Shown in pieces: positions 1 to 12,318 of a stretch of 64,000 nucleotides of DNA. Below the pieces are notes generated by a model, which saw only the letters and a program-made list of their open reading frames with translations, did no database searches and was not told the origin of the DNA. Location: positions 106,479,284 to 106,543,283 of the forward strand of contig OV884057.1 of NCBI GenBank assembly GCA_930367215.1, given 5' to 3'. The translations under genes were made by a program, and so were the position numbers. The stretch's first letter is position 1; every line of letters starts with the position of its first letter. The stretch comes from Pollenia angustigena (lineage: Eukaryota > Arthropoda > Insecta > Diptera > Polleniidae).

Positions 1-1530
1 TGGGCCTCTTTTAATACCCGTTTGAGTATAGTTGAAAAACTATTTTCTTTAAAACAAAAAACAAGTGGCGAGGCCAAAGAAATAGTCGACAACGCACCCC
101 TTTCAAACGAAGGCTTTTTATAGCATGGACCCAAAAAGTTGCTTAATCTGAAAACAGAAGGATGCAAATAAATGCACAGCTTAAAACCCTTTTTAATTTA
201 CCCGCTATAAACACAATGTGTGGTACGTCTATAAGAAAGCTTCAAAGAAAAATTAATTGCTGTATTGCGAACTTAAATTCGTTAAAGATTGATACGGATA
301 ATTGGGATCCTATCTTTGTATATCTCTGTTCAACGAAACTACCCAGAGAAACTCGGAGAGTTTGAAAAAACTCTTCAAGAGTGTGCAGAAATGCCATCTT
401 GGTCGGATCTAGATTTGTTCTTGACCCTAACTCACATTCAAAACCCAAATACTTCCCAGAGAACAGGAATCAATTCGATAGAAAGGTTAAAGCCTTTCAT
501 AATGCAACTCAATCCTTTAAAGACGGCCCGAGAAGTAAATCGCATACTGAACAAAAATTGTCAAAATATACCGATATCCAACCAAATACTCGAGGTACCA
601 TAGACAACCCAGATATGGAATCTTAACCCGATGGCTCAATTTGCAAGCTTTGCAACATTTACGTGTATATATTGCGGTGTCAGACACAATACTCTTTTAC
701 ATAAACCAACTTCAAATACTAACCCACAAAATGATAATGAGCAAACCTCAACGTCAAGAAGCGCGGCACAATCTTTTTCAACCCACACCCAATCTAACAG
801 GAATACGTTAGATAACAGAGCGAAGTTATTAGGCACGGCAGTTCTAAGTGTTGAGATTCAAGGCGAAAGATTCCCAGCCAGAGCACATATTGACCCAGCT
901 TCAGACTTTTCGTTAATTTCAGATAAATTAAGACGCAAATTGCGTATACCCACTACCCCTATTATTGCTGAAATTTCTAGACTTAACGAAGTGGTGTCAG
1001 CTCGGTCTAATAAACTGTGTAATGTCTTGCTTCTTTCAAATACACAATGCAATTTTAAAATAAATATCCAAGCAATTGTCGTAAAACCCAGAGTATAAAC
1101 CCCACCCAATACAAAGACTTGGATAAAATTCAATTAGCTGACCAAAAATTCTACGAAAGTCGAATATTAAAACCCGATGATAAGAAAGATGTTCTTAGCA
1201 CACTAATGGCGCAGGAAACTGAATTTGGTTGAATTTTAACTGGTACCGTTCAGAATTCACACCATACCCAACACATATTATCATACTTTAATTCTGTCAA
1301 GCTTGACAAATTTTTAACCAAGTTCTGGGGACGAAGACGAATTATGTTATGAAGAGCACTACATAAAAACCACACAGAAATTACCCAGTGGACGCTATCA
1401 AGTGAGCCTTCCATTTCATTACCCCTCAGTAGATTTAGGAAATTCGCGCCACATAGCAATGGCTCAAGAATACGATAACGTCTTACAAGAATATGTATAT
1501 CAAACAGACTTTTCGACTAGTAAATCTCAT
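1..1530 (+). pseudogene. BEL/Pao retrotransposon gag and start of pol, decayed
   Basis: The window opens inside a BEL/Pao Gag. Frame 1 shows the conserved block around VEKLFSLKQKTSGEAKEIV, and about 150 bases later the block ending KLPRETRRV. Near 670 a zinc-knuckle-like CIYCGVRHNTLLH appears, then near 840-920 an aspartic-protease-like segment in which the usual Asp-Ser-Gly reads Asp-Pro-Ala. At 1190-1460 come pieces of the region between protease and RT (a GWILTG-like motif broken by a stop, then an LCYEEHYIKTTQKLPSGRYQ-like motif). Stops and frameshifts occur throughout, so no function is expected. In the family the product is a Gag-Pol polyprotein of a copy-and-paste element. Assignment to BEL/Pao is firm; no LTR lies in the window. 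Confidence 0.82.
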
Positions 1531-1571
1531 AAGAAAAGCATTTGAAGAAAAAAAAAATACTGTTCAGTACC

Positions 1572-2274
1572 CATGTTCTGTAACTTTAGTGAGAATTTCT
1601 TGCATCGAAAAGATGTGAAACAAAATATTCCGTCGTTTCTCGAAAAGTCAGAAAAATGTGTGTCTGTAACTCATGTCGAAAAACTATGAAAAGAGATTAT
1701 GTCGTTACGTTATAAATGTCATAATATTGCACTCGAAGCGGATGTGACATTGCAGACATTCAGAACGCCAGCAACAAATATCGTTGACGGCGACCAAAAT
1801 TTACTAAAATTGAAAATTGTTCAACGACGGCGGCGAAAAAACAACCGTCGGCTATACCAAATTGTGTAAAGATCGACTTTAATGTTTGCTGTTTGCAAAC
1901 GAGCTTTGAAGACATTCGTATATTTTGTTAAAATGTTAAAAGCAAAATAATAAAACAATGAAAAATGTGCCAAGAACAAAATATTATTCTTTGCATTTTT
2001 AATGGATTTTAGTGTTAAAATTTTTTCTCGCCCCATATTTATTCGTGAGTTTATTTGATAGTTCAAAGCGGGAACATTTCTCACCAAAACGTTACAGACA
2101 CACTTTTTCTGTAAATTGGCGAGTAGTTTCCTTACGTGACAGCTTGTACTCGCCAAAAAAGTTACAGACACAGTTAAGTGAGAAAAACAGTTGTTTGTGT
2201 CAATTTATGGCATTTTTGTTTCATTTCACACATTTCAATCGAAAACTTTCTCGACGCGAGAGTTACAGAACATG
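1572..2274. repeat. MITE-like element with diverged terminal inverted repeats
   Basis: The ends are CATGTTCTGTAACT and its complement AGTTACAGAACATG. Similarity continues inwards for about 120 bases in patches, including a second GTGTCTGTAACT motif on the left (near 1664) matched by two GTTACAGACAC motifs on the right (near 2092 and 2161). No transposase is encoded. Because CATG is palindromic it could belong to the repeat or be a 4-bp target duplication. The element sits between BEL/Pao and Jockey-type remnants. Superfamily not recognised. Confidence 0.6.
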
Positions 2275-2278
2275 TGCA

Positions 2279-3240
2279 CAGCACTCTTCATCGATGTTTC
2301 GCAAGCTCTTGACAAAGTCTGGCATGAAGGCTTATTACATAAATTGTAGAAAAATTGACCAGCAAACACACACAAGCTGCTAGAAAGCTACTAAGTCGGT
2401 TGTGAATTTATTATTAAAGAAGGATATTTCTTAAGTTCACCTCGGCCTATTGGCGCTGGAGTCCCACAAGGCAGCATCCTGGGCCCTCTATTCCACTTAA
2501 TTTTTACTTCGGACATGCCAACAAGCAACTACACCCATACTTCAACATTTGAAAACGATACAGCTTTTCTAACCGTCCACGAAAACCGTTATGAAGCATC
2601 TCGTTACTTACAGCATCATATATTTAAACTAGAAATATGGTTAAGACAATGGAGGTTAATGGTCAATGAGCAAAAATGCATACATATAACATTCACCTTG
2701 CGCCGGGAATCTTGCCCCCCTATTACAATCAATAATCAAATAATTCCTCAACATTCGCATGTAAAATATCTCGGTATACATCTGGATCGGCGATTAACGT
2801 GAAAATGCCATATAGAGCCAAATTAACTCAAATGAAACTAAAAGCCATTCAAATTCATTATTGGAAGAAATTCTGTCCTTACTCTCGATTGCAAGCTTCT
2901 ACTTTACAACTCTATCTTAAAGCCTATCTGGTGCTACGGTATTCAACTATGGGGCACTGCCTCGGCCTCTCATATCAAAAAAATTTAAAGGCGCCAAAAT
3001 AAACTTCTTCGAATAATCACAGCCGTTCCGTTATGTTAAAAACTCAAACATTTATAAGGATCTCAATGTGCTATTAGTTAAAACTATGATTACAAAATTT
3101 GCAGTAAAATATTTAAAAAGGCTTGAACAACACCCAAATCCACTAGCTCGAAATATTTTAAATCATGGCGGCCACACTCGCTTAAGAAGAACAGACACTG
3201 CAGTACTTACCCAATTATATGAGCGATAAACACCTATATA
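2279..3240 (+). pseudogene. Jockey-clade LINE reverse transcriptase, 5'-truncated and decayed
   Basis: Frames across this stretch give the order expected of a non-LTR RT: ALFIDVSQALDKVWHEGLL (motif A), then GVPQGSILGPL (motif B), then a degenerate motif C around FENDTAFLTVH where the catalytic Asp pair is lost (ND for DD), then CIHITFTLRRESCPP, KYLGIHLDRRL, a broken WGTA-like thumb motif and LRRTDTAVLTQLYER near the C-terminus. In Jockey elements this ORF2 also has an endonuclease, absent here. Several frame changes and stops separate the blocks, and the loss of the YADD box makes it catalytically dead. Confidence 0.8.
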
Positions 3241-3703
3241 TGTGAACAGAACCCGTGATGAAGAAAATTTGTGTCTGGCACTGGCAGGACATAAATAAAG
3301 TATTAGGATAAGATTTGATTAATTATTGTTAGTTCATATTTAATATATGAAGATTCAATATTAAATAATGAGAAAAAAAGAATAACTAAATCCAAATAAG
3401 ACATCGAACGCTAAATACATACATAACAAAACATAAACAGAAAATATAAATAACAGCAACAATATCAACAAACGTTTCAAAAACATCAATAACAACATAA
3501 ACAAATAAATAAATAAATCAACAAAACAAACAAAAAAACAAAATAGTCAGCTGGTAAACTTGCATAAACACTGGTAATTAAATACAACATATTACAACAG
3601 TTTAAAATCCACTGCTTAGCATATTCTAACCTTATTAAACTTTTGCCGTTAATTTTAAAATTTTTACTACCCAACAAACAATATTGTTGGGTAGCTATCA
3701 TGA
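3241..3703. other. AT-rich spacer
   Basis: Probable 3' untranslated remnant of the preceding Jockey-type copy, then A-rich low-complexity sequence (runs of aaataaataaat near 3500). A short palindrome, acccaacaa / ttgttgggt around an acaata loop, lies at 3670-3693. No coding potential seen. Confidence 0.5.
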
Positions 3704-4610
3704 ATTGCATTTAAAAAGTGTGCCATTACTAATGATGATGAGAGGATGATTACTTGTTGGTTATGTAATGGTCTCTGTCACGTAAAATGTAGTGGACTAT
3801 CTGTACACGTTGGCGATTCTCTTGTGAAAGATAATGGACTTCACTGGTGCTGTAATTCATGCAGAAAAATTGGTGTTACTTTCTACCGTTTTTTCCAAGG
3901 AAACCAAAACCATTTCTCTGAAATCCAAGATGAAGCAAATAAGCTATTGGATAGAATTTCTAACTATGGCAAGCTATTTGAAAATTTCAAATGTTTGGAC
4001 TCCATAAAATCTCCTGTTCAGTCTTCACCCAAAAGACGTAAATCATCTAGGATAAACAATCAAGATAAACAAGACGACCCTCACACCGACTCCCTAAAAT
4101 CTGATGCTGCTACTTCTTCTGTTCAATATAGTTCTTTAAAAAACTCTGCTTCAACCTCATCACAAAATTCTACTACGGCAGTACGTGATGTTCCATTAAA
4201 TAATGCGTCATTTAATAATGCTCCATTAAATAATGCTCCATAAAATAATCATGTCGCCTCTAGTTCTTCCATCAACAATAACCCTGCAACTAATTTAAAT
4301 TATGCCGAAGTTTTAATAAATAATGTAAACAATATTAGTTCTCACGGAGAATTAAGAGTAGTTCTCCAAAAAAACTAATTTTTATATCACGCTTTGCATT
4401 CGACACTTCTGCTGATGATATTGATTTCTATATTAAATCAAAGCTTAACCAAAATGCTGACATTGCTGTTCGTAAATTCACTTATTCACAAGCGAGGAGT
4501 ATTACGTCTTTTAAAATTACTGTTCCGTTTAATATTTTTGGTCGTGTGGTTGACCCGTCATTCTGGCCAAATCATGTTATAGTCCGAGAAATAATATTGT
4601 ACATCTCCAA
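3704..4610 (+). pseudogene. LINE-A ORF1, PHD-finger Gag-like protein, 5'-truncated
   Basis: The frame opens after a stop at about 3701; the first ATG is at 3746. The opening reads as a PHD-type zinc finger lacking its first Cys pair: CWLCNGLCHVKCSGL, then WCCNSC. A Ser/Asn-rich linker with a degenerate repeat (PLNNA units near 4195-4240) follows, where a stop breaks the frame. Another frame (4370-4590) continues with the conserved ORF1 C-terminal block IFISRFAFDTSADDIDFYI and RSITSFKITVPFNIFGR. PHD-bearing ORF1 proteins occur in CR1/Jockey-group LINEs and bind element RNA. Missing first cysteines indicate 5' truncation at insertion. Confidence 0.72.
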
Positions 4611-4639
4611 CCTCGCCAACAAACAAGCCAAAAAAAACT

Positions 4640-5929
4640 AATTAATACTAGAGATATTCAACTTAATATTATCTATCAAAATGTTCGAGGATTAAAAAGT
4701 AAATGCTCTAAACTATATCAAGACAGCTTTCACTTTAATAATCATATTATTTGCTTCACCGAGACCGAGACGGAAATTTTTTGCAAAAATGTTCAAGTCT
4801 TCCGTCGAGATAGAATTACAAATACGACTGGGGGTGGTGTATTAATAGCGATCTCTAATGACTTTTCAGCTGAGGAATTAAAAGTTGATATAGCATGTAA
4901 CATTGAATTTATCGCTTCGGTCCTGAAAATCAGTCACATAAAAGTTTTTATTACCTGTTCGTATATTCCTCCTCAATCAGATTTGTTAATTTATCAGCAA
5001 CACATTGCTTAAATTAAAACAGTTTCTTTAAAGACTAATCCGGATGATCTCATTTTTGTTTTTGGTTATTTTAATTTACCTCGAATTAGCTGGCAATTCT
5101 CTCCTGAGAATTATAATTACATACCCATAAGTTCTGATGAAAATGGTGCCGATGTATTTTGTAATATTTCAAATCTATGTCTACACCAAATCAACGGAGT
5201 CTACAATATTTTTAGAAAATTGCTTGATCTGGTATTTGTAAACGTACCTAATGAATGCACAGTAAATCGTGTTGATCCAGTTAACTGCCCGAAGATCGAT
5301 ACCACCCCACAATTGAAATAAGCTGTAATATTCAAGGTTTAAATTGCGCTAAAAATGTTACGAAAAAGGAAAAAAAATTCTGCTTCCAACGTACAAATTA
5401 CGCGGATTTAAACAATCGTTTATATAATACTAATTGGCTTCAACTATTATCCATACCAAATGGTTTGACGAATTCTGTTGATAAAATGATTGAAATTTTT
5501 TACGAAACCATGTACCAATATATGGATGAATGTATTCCAAAATATTCGCCACGTTCTCAAACTGGTCCACCCTGGAACTCTAAACAACTATCTTCCTTAA
5601 AAAATCTTAAAAATAAATAGTATAAAAAATACAAGAAATATGGCCACGCATTTGATTATGGAAAATACTCTGTTCTTCGTGCTGAACACAATTTGCTGAA
5701 TGCTCAACTGTACAAAAACTACTTAACCAAAATGAAACATAGTTTTAATCGTAATCCGAGGTCGTTCTTTACGTTTGTTAACTCAAAAAGGAAGAATTAT
5801 GGCACCCCATAATTTATGAAATATTTAAGTACAGAGTCAAGCAATGAATCAGACATTAGCAATTTATTCGTTGAATTTTTTGCCTCTACTTACTCTAATG
5901 CCGAATACGATGATGATGAACCCTATTCA
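4640..5929 (+). pseudogene. LINE-A ORF2, first half: APE endonuclease
   Basis: Reading begins near IIYQNVRGLKSKCSKLY and follows an APE-type endonuclease: ICFTET, then FRRDRITNTTGGGVLIAIS, FITCSYIPPQ, and the GDFN box as FGYFNLPRISWQ, where the catalytic Asp is lost. In-frame stops fall near 5010 and 5320. The rest resembles the linker to RT (KSFYTFVNSKRK-like region near 5760-5800) and stops in mid-protein at the target site of LINE-B. The second half resumes at 15260. The enzyme would nick target DNA for target-primed reverse transcription; this copy is dead. Confidence 0.75.
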
Positions 5930-6036
5930 TTTAATGTTTTTTTTTTTTTTTATTATTATTATTTATTTGTAGTATTTAATACTTTTTCATTACATTTCAC
6001 TTAAGTACATTTTCATCATATTTTTCTTTTTAAGCT

Positions 6037-8740
6037 CTAATTTTCATTAACATTTTTAATAAAATCAACAACTTTTTTTCTAAAAATAGTATTGTTAATT
6101 TCGTGTTTTATGTTGTTTGGCATCATATTGTACGTTCTCAGTCCTTTGTAAAATAACGATCGTTGTGTATCACTAGTATTTGATCGTTGCAATCTAAAAT
6201 TCTGATTATTTCGTAGATTATACGGCTGAACCTCTCCAACATATCTAAGTTGCTCTACCAAGTAATCTGGTGCTTCTCCCATCTTAATTTTTTTTATAAA
6301 AATTAATGTGTTAAATTCCATTTTTTGGTGTTCATCCATCTTAGGGTATCTAACATATATCTTATTTATGTAAAACGATTGAATGTTAATATATTGCTTT
6401 ATTTTTTAATTTTTGTAATCTATTTATTTGATTATCCGTGCAATATGTATACAGAATTGTTGACCCGTATTCAAAATGTGGTTTTATAATAGTATTATAA
6501 ATTTTTATTGCCGTAATAATAGACACTTTGTTTCTTACACGCTTGAAAAATCCGATCTTTTTTCCAATTTTTTTGCAAATATATTCCAAATGTTCTTTAA
6601 AATTTAGTTCTTTATCTATAAAAAACCCCAGATATTTTATTTTATCAACTTTTTCAATTATTACATCATTAATCTTGAATTCTTTATCACTGTTCATGTT
6701 TATTTCCATTAGCTTGGATTTATTTTCATTTAATTTTAATTTGTTCATTTTTAGCCAGTTATTAATTTTACGCATATCTGTTTTTAATTTTTCATAACAC
6801 ATATCCTCTGTTTGGGCTTCTGTGAAAATCAGGGTATCGTCAGCATAAAGAACTATTTCACCATTTTCTAAAACTTTTTCCATGTCATTAATGTATATAA
6901 TAAATAAAAGAGCATCTAGAATGGAGCCCTGAGGTACACCAAAATCATTTTCTTTCTCCACTGATTTTACATTGTTAACTTTTGCCATTTGTCTTCTATT
7001 AGTTAAGTAGGATTGAAACCATTTTAATTCATTATTCTGTATTCCATATTCTTTTAGTTTTTCTAACATAATATCTCGGTCAATTGTTTCGAATGCCCTT
7101 TTGAAATCTAGAAATATTGCCACAATTTTATTATTCTGCTTCATGTATTTCCATCTATTTATGACATAATTCACAGCAGTCTCACATGAGTGTTTTCTTC
7201 TGAATCCTGACTGATATTTTGAAAGAATTTTATTTTGTTCTATATATTCTTCCAGCTGATTTTTAACAACTTATTCCAAAATTTTTTCACATGTTTTTAG
7301 GCTGTTTATAGGCCGATACTCTTCGCACTTCACCGTATTTTTTACTTTTTCTATTGGAGTAATAACTGATTCTTTCGAATTATTTGGAAATATTCCGGTT
7401 TCAAGAGATTTGTTTACTATATTAAGTATTCTATTGCCAACTATGTCCCAATTATCTAATATTAATTTAATATTAATCTAATATTAATTAAATTTGCTTT
7501 CTATCCCAGGTATATTATTTTCATTTTGCACATAGTCAATTGAATTATTTATTTCCTTAATACTGTCTATAAAATAAATATTAAAATTTTCCGCTATTTG
7601 TATATTATCCTTATATTCTAGTTCTTTAAATAACACAGTTTTTATCATAGATCTGGGGTTTCCTATCACTAGTTCCTTTATTTTTCTCCACATATCTTTT
7701 TGGTTATTTGTACTGTTTATTCTATTATTTATATACATAATTGTTTTTTTTTCGATCTCAATTTTTACTTTATATATATATTATTTATTATTTTATAGGC
7801 ATTCCATTTCTTATTATTTTATAGGCATTCCATGCCTCATTTGTATTGTAATTAATTGCACTATGGTATTTAAAAATCTTTTCTCTTTTCATGTTTTTAA
7901 GTTCATTGCTAAACCATTTATTTCCATGCTTTTCATTTATTTTCTTTTTAACAGTAAATTTTTTTATTGTATTTTCTATACATTTATCAAAATGATGGGC
8001 ATAGTAGTTTAGATTGTTCACTTCATTACACTCTATTACGGCTCTTAATTCACTATTTAAACGGGTTTTATCATATTTAAATATTTCTACTTCTTCTACT
8101 TGTTCATGTAATATATTTTCGTTTTTGATAAATATGTCTATGGTTTCGTGATCTGCTATTTTATTGTTTATATTAGTTTTTGCTAAAATTTTCTCATTAT
8201 TTGTTATTACATAGTCTATTAAATTTCTAGAATTCTTTGTTATTCTAGTATATTCACTAATTATTTGCTTTAGACCGTTATCATTTAGAACGCTATATTA
8301 AAATCTCCGACTATTATCATATCACAGTTTTCTTCACATAATTCTTCCATTATTTCTTGAAAATCGTCGCAAAATTCCGGCTTTTGGCTACTTGGTGATC
8401 TGTATACTATTACTAATATAAAATTTGTTTTTTCATATTTTGCTCTATAAGCACTAATCCAATATTTTGATTCTTTTACATATTTACTTATTTTGTTTAT
8501 GTTCCATTGTTTTTTGAAATATGCGATTACACCACCTGTTTTGCTTGAATTGGATAATGTGTAAAAATGGTTATATTGCTTTATTATAATCTCCGATTCA
8601 TCCACTGTATCAGTCAAATGAGTTTCAGACAGAATTATGAACTCTGGTTTATTCATTTCAGCAATTGTTTCTAATTGAACAAAGTTGTTGAGGAGTCCCT
8701 GGATGTTTGTATATATTCCATGTATTTGCTTTTCTATTTG
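6037..8740 (-). pseudogene. LINE-B ORF2: APE endonuclease plus reverse transcriptase, decayed
   Basis: On the minus strand the endonuclease starts near 8735 (NIYTNIQGLLNNFVQLE-like, across a frame change), then FIILSETHLTD, VIVYRSPSS and the IVGDFNIAF box, which keeps its Asp (8285-8656). Broken linker pieces follow at 8021-7788 and 7738-7484. The RT (7174-6386) has IFLDFKRAFETIDRDI (motif A), FGVPQGSILDALLF (motif B), LYADDTLIF (intact catalytic YADD), KYLGFFIDKEL, and KPHFEYGSTILY. The C-terminal domain continues in a new frame at 6339-6037. Stops and frameshifts make it non-functional although several catalytic residues survive. Confidence 0.78.
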
Positions 8741-9103
8741 CTTTGGTTGTTAGGCTGCAATGCCTATTCTTCTCTTTTTTTAGATTAAGTTTATTTTGGT
8801 ACACAGGACATTCTCTAGTTTTGGTAACGTGATTCTCATCTAGTCCTAAGTTGAGCCTTCTATTTTCTTTCATGCAGTTGACGCATTTAGCTATTACTTC
8901 TTTATTACATTCACTACTTTTGTGTTTTCCATGACATCTGTAACATATTTCTTCGTTTTTACATTCTGATGCTTTATGAATATAGCCTTGACATTTTAAT
9001 ATACTCGTTCCATCAAAGCTCGGCATCTTTCCCATCCAGCATTAATTTTTGGACTCGACTTAACTCCAGCATATGACTCATTATCCATTTTTTAATTTTG
9101 GCA
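8741..9103 (-). pseudogene. LINE-B ORF1, C-terminal zinc-knuckle part
   Basis: The minus strand shows CCHC-type knuckles as in LINE and retroviral Gag proteins: a first one missing a Cys around CQGYIHKASEC, a complete CYRCHGKHKSSEC, and a third CVNC start. The reading frame runs unbroken into the hAT-like target site at 9104; on removing that insertion and one target copy it joins the ORF1 part at 14449-15240. Knuckles bind the element RNA. ORF2 begins shortly downstream. Confidence 0.68.
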
Positions 9104-9294
9104 TTATATATTAGTCTTGGGCTTAATCGTTCATTTAGGTGACCGGTCATTAACGTTCAATTCAAAACAGTGAACGAGTTCGTTCACTTCGTTCAGTCGT
9201 TCATTTCGGGTCACTTGTCTTTTGGGTCAGTTTATCTTTTGTGTCAGTCGGTCTTTTGTGGATTTCGTTCATTCATTCACAATTGATTGAATAA

Positions 9295-10012
9295 GGCAAT
9301 GTGTTAAAAGAAACAAGTATAGCATATTTGTTTGATGTTACACTCAAAATATTATGTAGGTAAATTCAAAATAATATTAAGTTTGAAAAACTAAAATTTC
9401 ATTTAAAATAAAGGAATTTTGCGGCTATTTTTTAATGTTAATTTTAAAACGAAGAAATTCTTTAAAAATTAATAAATTTTTCTGTTATTTCAATGTACAA
9501 ACTACAAAAAATACATTCAAAGGTTTTTTCAATTAATTTTAACTCAATTTAAATTACATACTAAAACAGCTAAAACACTATTTATACCTGTCATTATTAC
9601 CTACCAAATCAGCGAAAAATTTGTGTTTTTTAATTTATGTGCACATGTTCCTATAAGTATGTAAATAATAAAATAATTTAAAATATCTTTGCAGTTAAGT
9701 ATTTCAGTTTTATTTTATGCATAAAAAATAACTGAACATATATTTTTTGGAGAAACATATAGAAATAGTTGAAGAATTAGTTTAATTATAAAATAACAAA
9801 TTTTATTAAGTTTTAACTCTACGGAAAATGATTTTAGTAAATTACATTCAGTTACTGTACAACTTTTTGAGTGTACCCAAAAATAGAAAACAATAAACGA
9901 AAAATTCTGAGTTGTTTTTTCGTTTACCCAACAACTGATTGAAAAGAAACAATACTATTAAAATGTTTATGTTGTACCAGTATACTATATGTGTTTCTTT
10001 TAACACATTGCC
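9295..10012. repeat. Inverted-repeat segment inside the hAT-like element
   Basis: The 20-mer ggcaatgtgttaaaagaaac at 9295-9314 recurs exactly inverted at 9993-10012. The stretch just inside its right arm (about 9921-9985) is in turn an inverted, diverged copy of 14227-14296 near the right end of the host element. This suggests either a nested element or internal duplication of the hAT subterminal region. No coding potential. Confidence 0.5.
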
Positions 10013-10126
10013 AGTGGCAATTTGCCACATTGTTTAGAAAATTTCATAGTACAATCTGGGCTGCCATATGTAGTGATTTCTCGCTAAACGTGGCGGTTTT
10101 CATACTTGTTTGGTGTTCTCATATTC

Positions 10127-11458
10127 TAACAGCCGTATTCATAAAAAAAATCATAATTCAGGTTTTAGATGAATTTTAGTTAAAAAACATTTTAAGCCTA
10201 AAAAAGCTTTTTTTTTAATTCGTATTCATAATCAGCATTTTAACTAATAAACGTTTTACCGTATTTTTTAATTTGATGGTGGCAACGCTATCTCTTTTAT
10301 TTGTCACATGAATCATAATAATGTAAAACAGTGGTTATTAATTCATACTCGTATTCGTATCTAAAATTTTTTTTGTCGTGTGTGAGAAAAAAATTGTTTT
10401 TTATACATGAATAGTTGTCTCTTATATTTAAAAAAATAAAGAGTTCAAACAAAACAAAACAAAGTGCAATTTAGATGATGATTTTATTGCTGATATCAAA
10501 AAGTATTCAAATAACGAGTTTTATTTTATTTGTTTTGATCGTTTACACATCACTAGTTCATAATGTACAATTAATAATTTTTTGAGCTTTAATTTGTGAA
10601 ATTGAAAAATATATTAATAATATACATTTTTCATACATACATATTTTTGAATTTCATTTTATTTTTACAGCCGTATTCATAAACATTTTAAACATCATTT
10701 CAAATCTGTTTTAAGCATAAATCGTTAAAATTGTATTCATAAGCGAATATTACCTTAAAAATCCTATTTTAAACCTTGTGTAAATAAGCGAATATTAAAA
10801 TTGGTTGGATCCTTGTTTAAACCTATTTTAAAATGGCATTTTTGCTTTGTGTTTATGCACATTTTGAAAATTTTTGCGAGAAATTTTCATTCAATATATT
10901 ATTATGTATTTATGCGTTAATAATAAAATTAAATTCAAAAATATGTATGGATATTATTAATATATTTTTCAATTTCCCAAATTAAAGCTTAAAAAATTAT
11001 TAATAGTACAAAATTAACTAGTGATGTGTAAACGATCAAAACATATAAAATAAAACTCGTTATTTGAATACTTTTTTTATTAGCAATAAAGTCAACACAT
11101 AAATTGCACTTTTACTAAATAATTTTTGAACTAATTTTATTTTTTTAAGTAAAAGAGAAACCATCGTACAATTATTCATTTATAAAAAGCAATTTTACTC
11201 TCACACACGACAAAAAAAATTGTATATACGAGTACAAGTATGGATTAATAACCACAGTTTTGCATCGTTATGATTCAAGTGGCAAATAAAAGAGTTAGCG
11301 TTGCCACCATTTAATTAAAAAATACGGTAAAACGTTTATTAGTTAAAATGCTGATTATGAATACGAATTTTAAAAAAAGCTTTTTTAGGCTTAAAATGTT
11401 TTTTAACTAAAATTCATCTAAAACCTGAATTATGATTTTTTTATGAATACGGCTGTTA
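10127..11458. repeat. Long foldback-like inverted repeat A (arms about 530 bp)
   Basis: Begins TAACAGCCGTATTCATAAA at 10127 and ends with its complement at 11458. The left arm runs to about 10660 and the right arm from about 10918. The arms stay alignable through distinctive tracts (cacgcgacaaaa-type runs, tggcaacgct / agcgttgcca, and cgatcgtttacacatcac-like sequence) with scattered differences. No ORF. Its right arm lies between the two arms of repeat B. Confidence 0.7.
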
Positions 11459-11710
11459 ATGTTTAAATACATAATAATATATTGTCTTAAAATTTCTCGC
11501 AAAAATGTTCAAAATGACCATAAACACACAGCAAAAAGCAAAAATGTCATTTTAAAATAGGTTTAAACAAGGGTCGAACCAATTTTAAAATTCGCTTATT
11601 TACACAAGGTTTAAAATAGGGTTTTTAAGGTAATATTCGTTTATGAATACAATTTTAACGATTTATGCTTAAAACAGATTTGAAATGGAGTTTATGAATA
11701 CGGCTGTAAA
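10664..11710. repeat. Inverted repeat B (arms about 250 bp), interleaved with repeat A
   Basis: Left arm 10664-10911 starts TTTACAGCCGTATTCATAAA, right arm 11459-11710 ends with the complement. The terminal 17 bases match those of repeat A, so the two belong to one family, but the inner sequences differ. The order along the strand is A-left, B-left, A-right, B-right, which simple nesting cannot give. Confidence 0.68.
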
Positions 11711-12174
11711 TGTTTAGGTAACTTTATTTAAAGAGAAATAATTACTTAAAAAATGTTACTGCCTGTTTTTCGAACTTATAATGTCATTAATCAATTTATA
11801 TGATATAAAAGCATGTTGCTTGTCAATACATGTTAGATGTATAATAACTTAACACAGTAAACCATGCATTGTCATCCAAACTGAACATATGTTACAAAAT
11901 GTCAGCTAAATCGGTTCGAGTAATCTGCTTTAAATTTCAGTTGCAAGATTTTACCCACAAACATACATTGCAAGTTAAATAAAAGCAATTTAAATGCATA
12001 AGTAGATTCTTATAAACTAATATTTTTTTTTATTTTACCAGTCTTTTGCCTGTAATTTCTACAAAAAGAAATCTAGCAGTGCATAGTAATTAATAGTGTA
12101 AAAGCTGTCATTTTTTAATGAAAACTGAAGGATAAAACATATATGCTAAATGATTGTTGAAATAGGTAAAGATA

Positions 12175-12318
12175 AGTGCCGGTTCACACACGTCAAGTTT
12201 AACTCGTCAAGTCTTGAGTTTTTTGGAGAGAGGGGAAATGAAATGGCATTCTCTTTTCCCTTCTCTCATAAAAGCTCAAGACTTGACGAGTAAAACTTGA
12301 CGTGTGTGAACCGGCACT
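12175..12318. repeat. 144-bp hairpin MITE
   Basis: Almost perfect 44-base arms: AGTGCCGGTTCACACACGTC at the left and its complement at the right, separated by a short purine/pyrimidine-rich loop (ggagagaggggaaatg... to ttcccttctctc, itself partly complementary). No clear target duplication beyond the flanking gata / aact. Non-coding. Confidence 0.72.
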
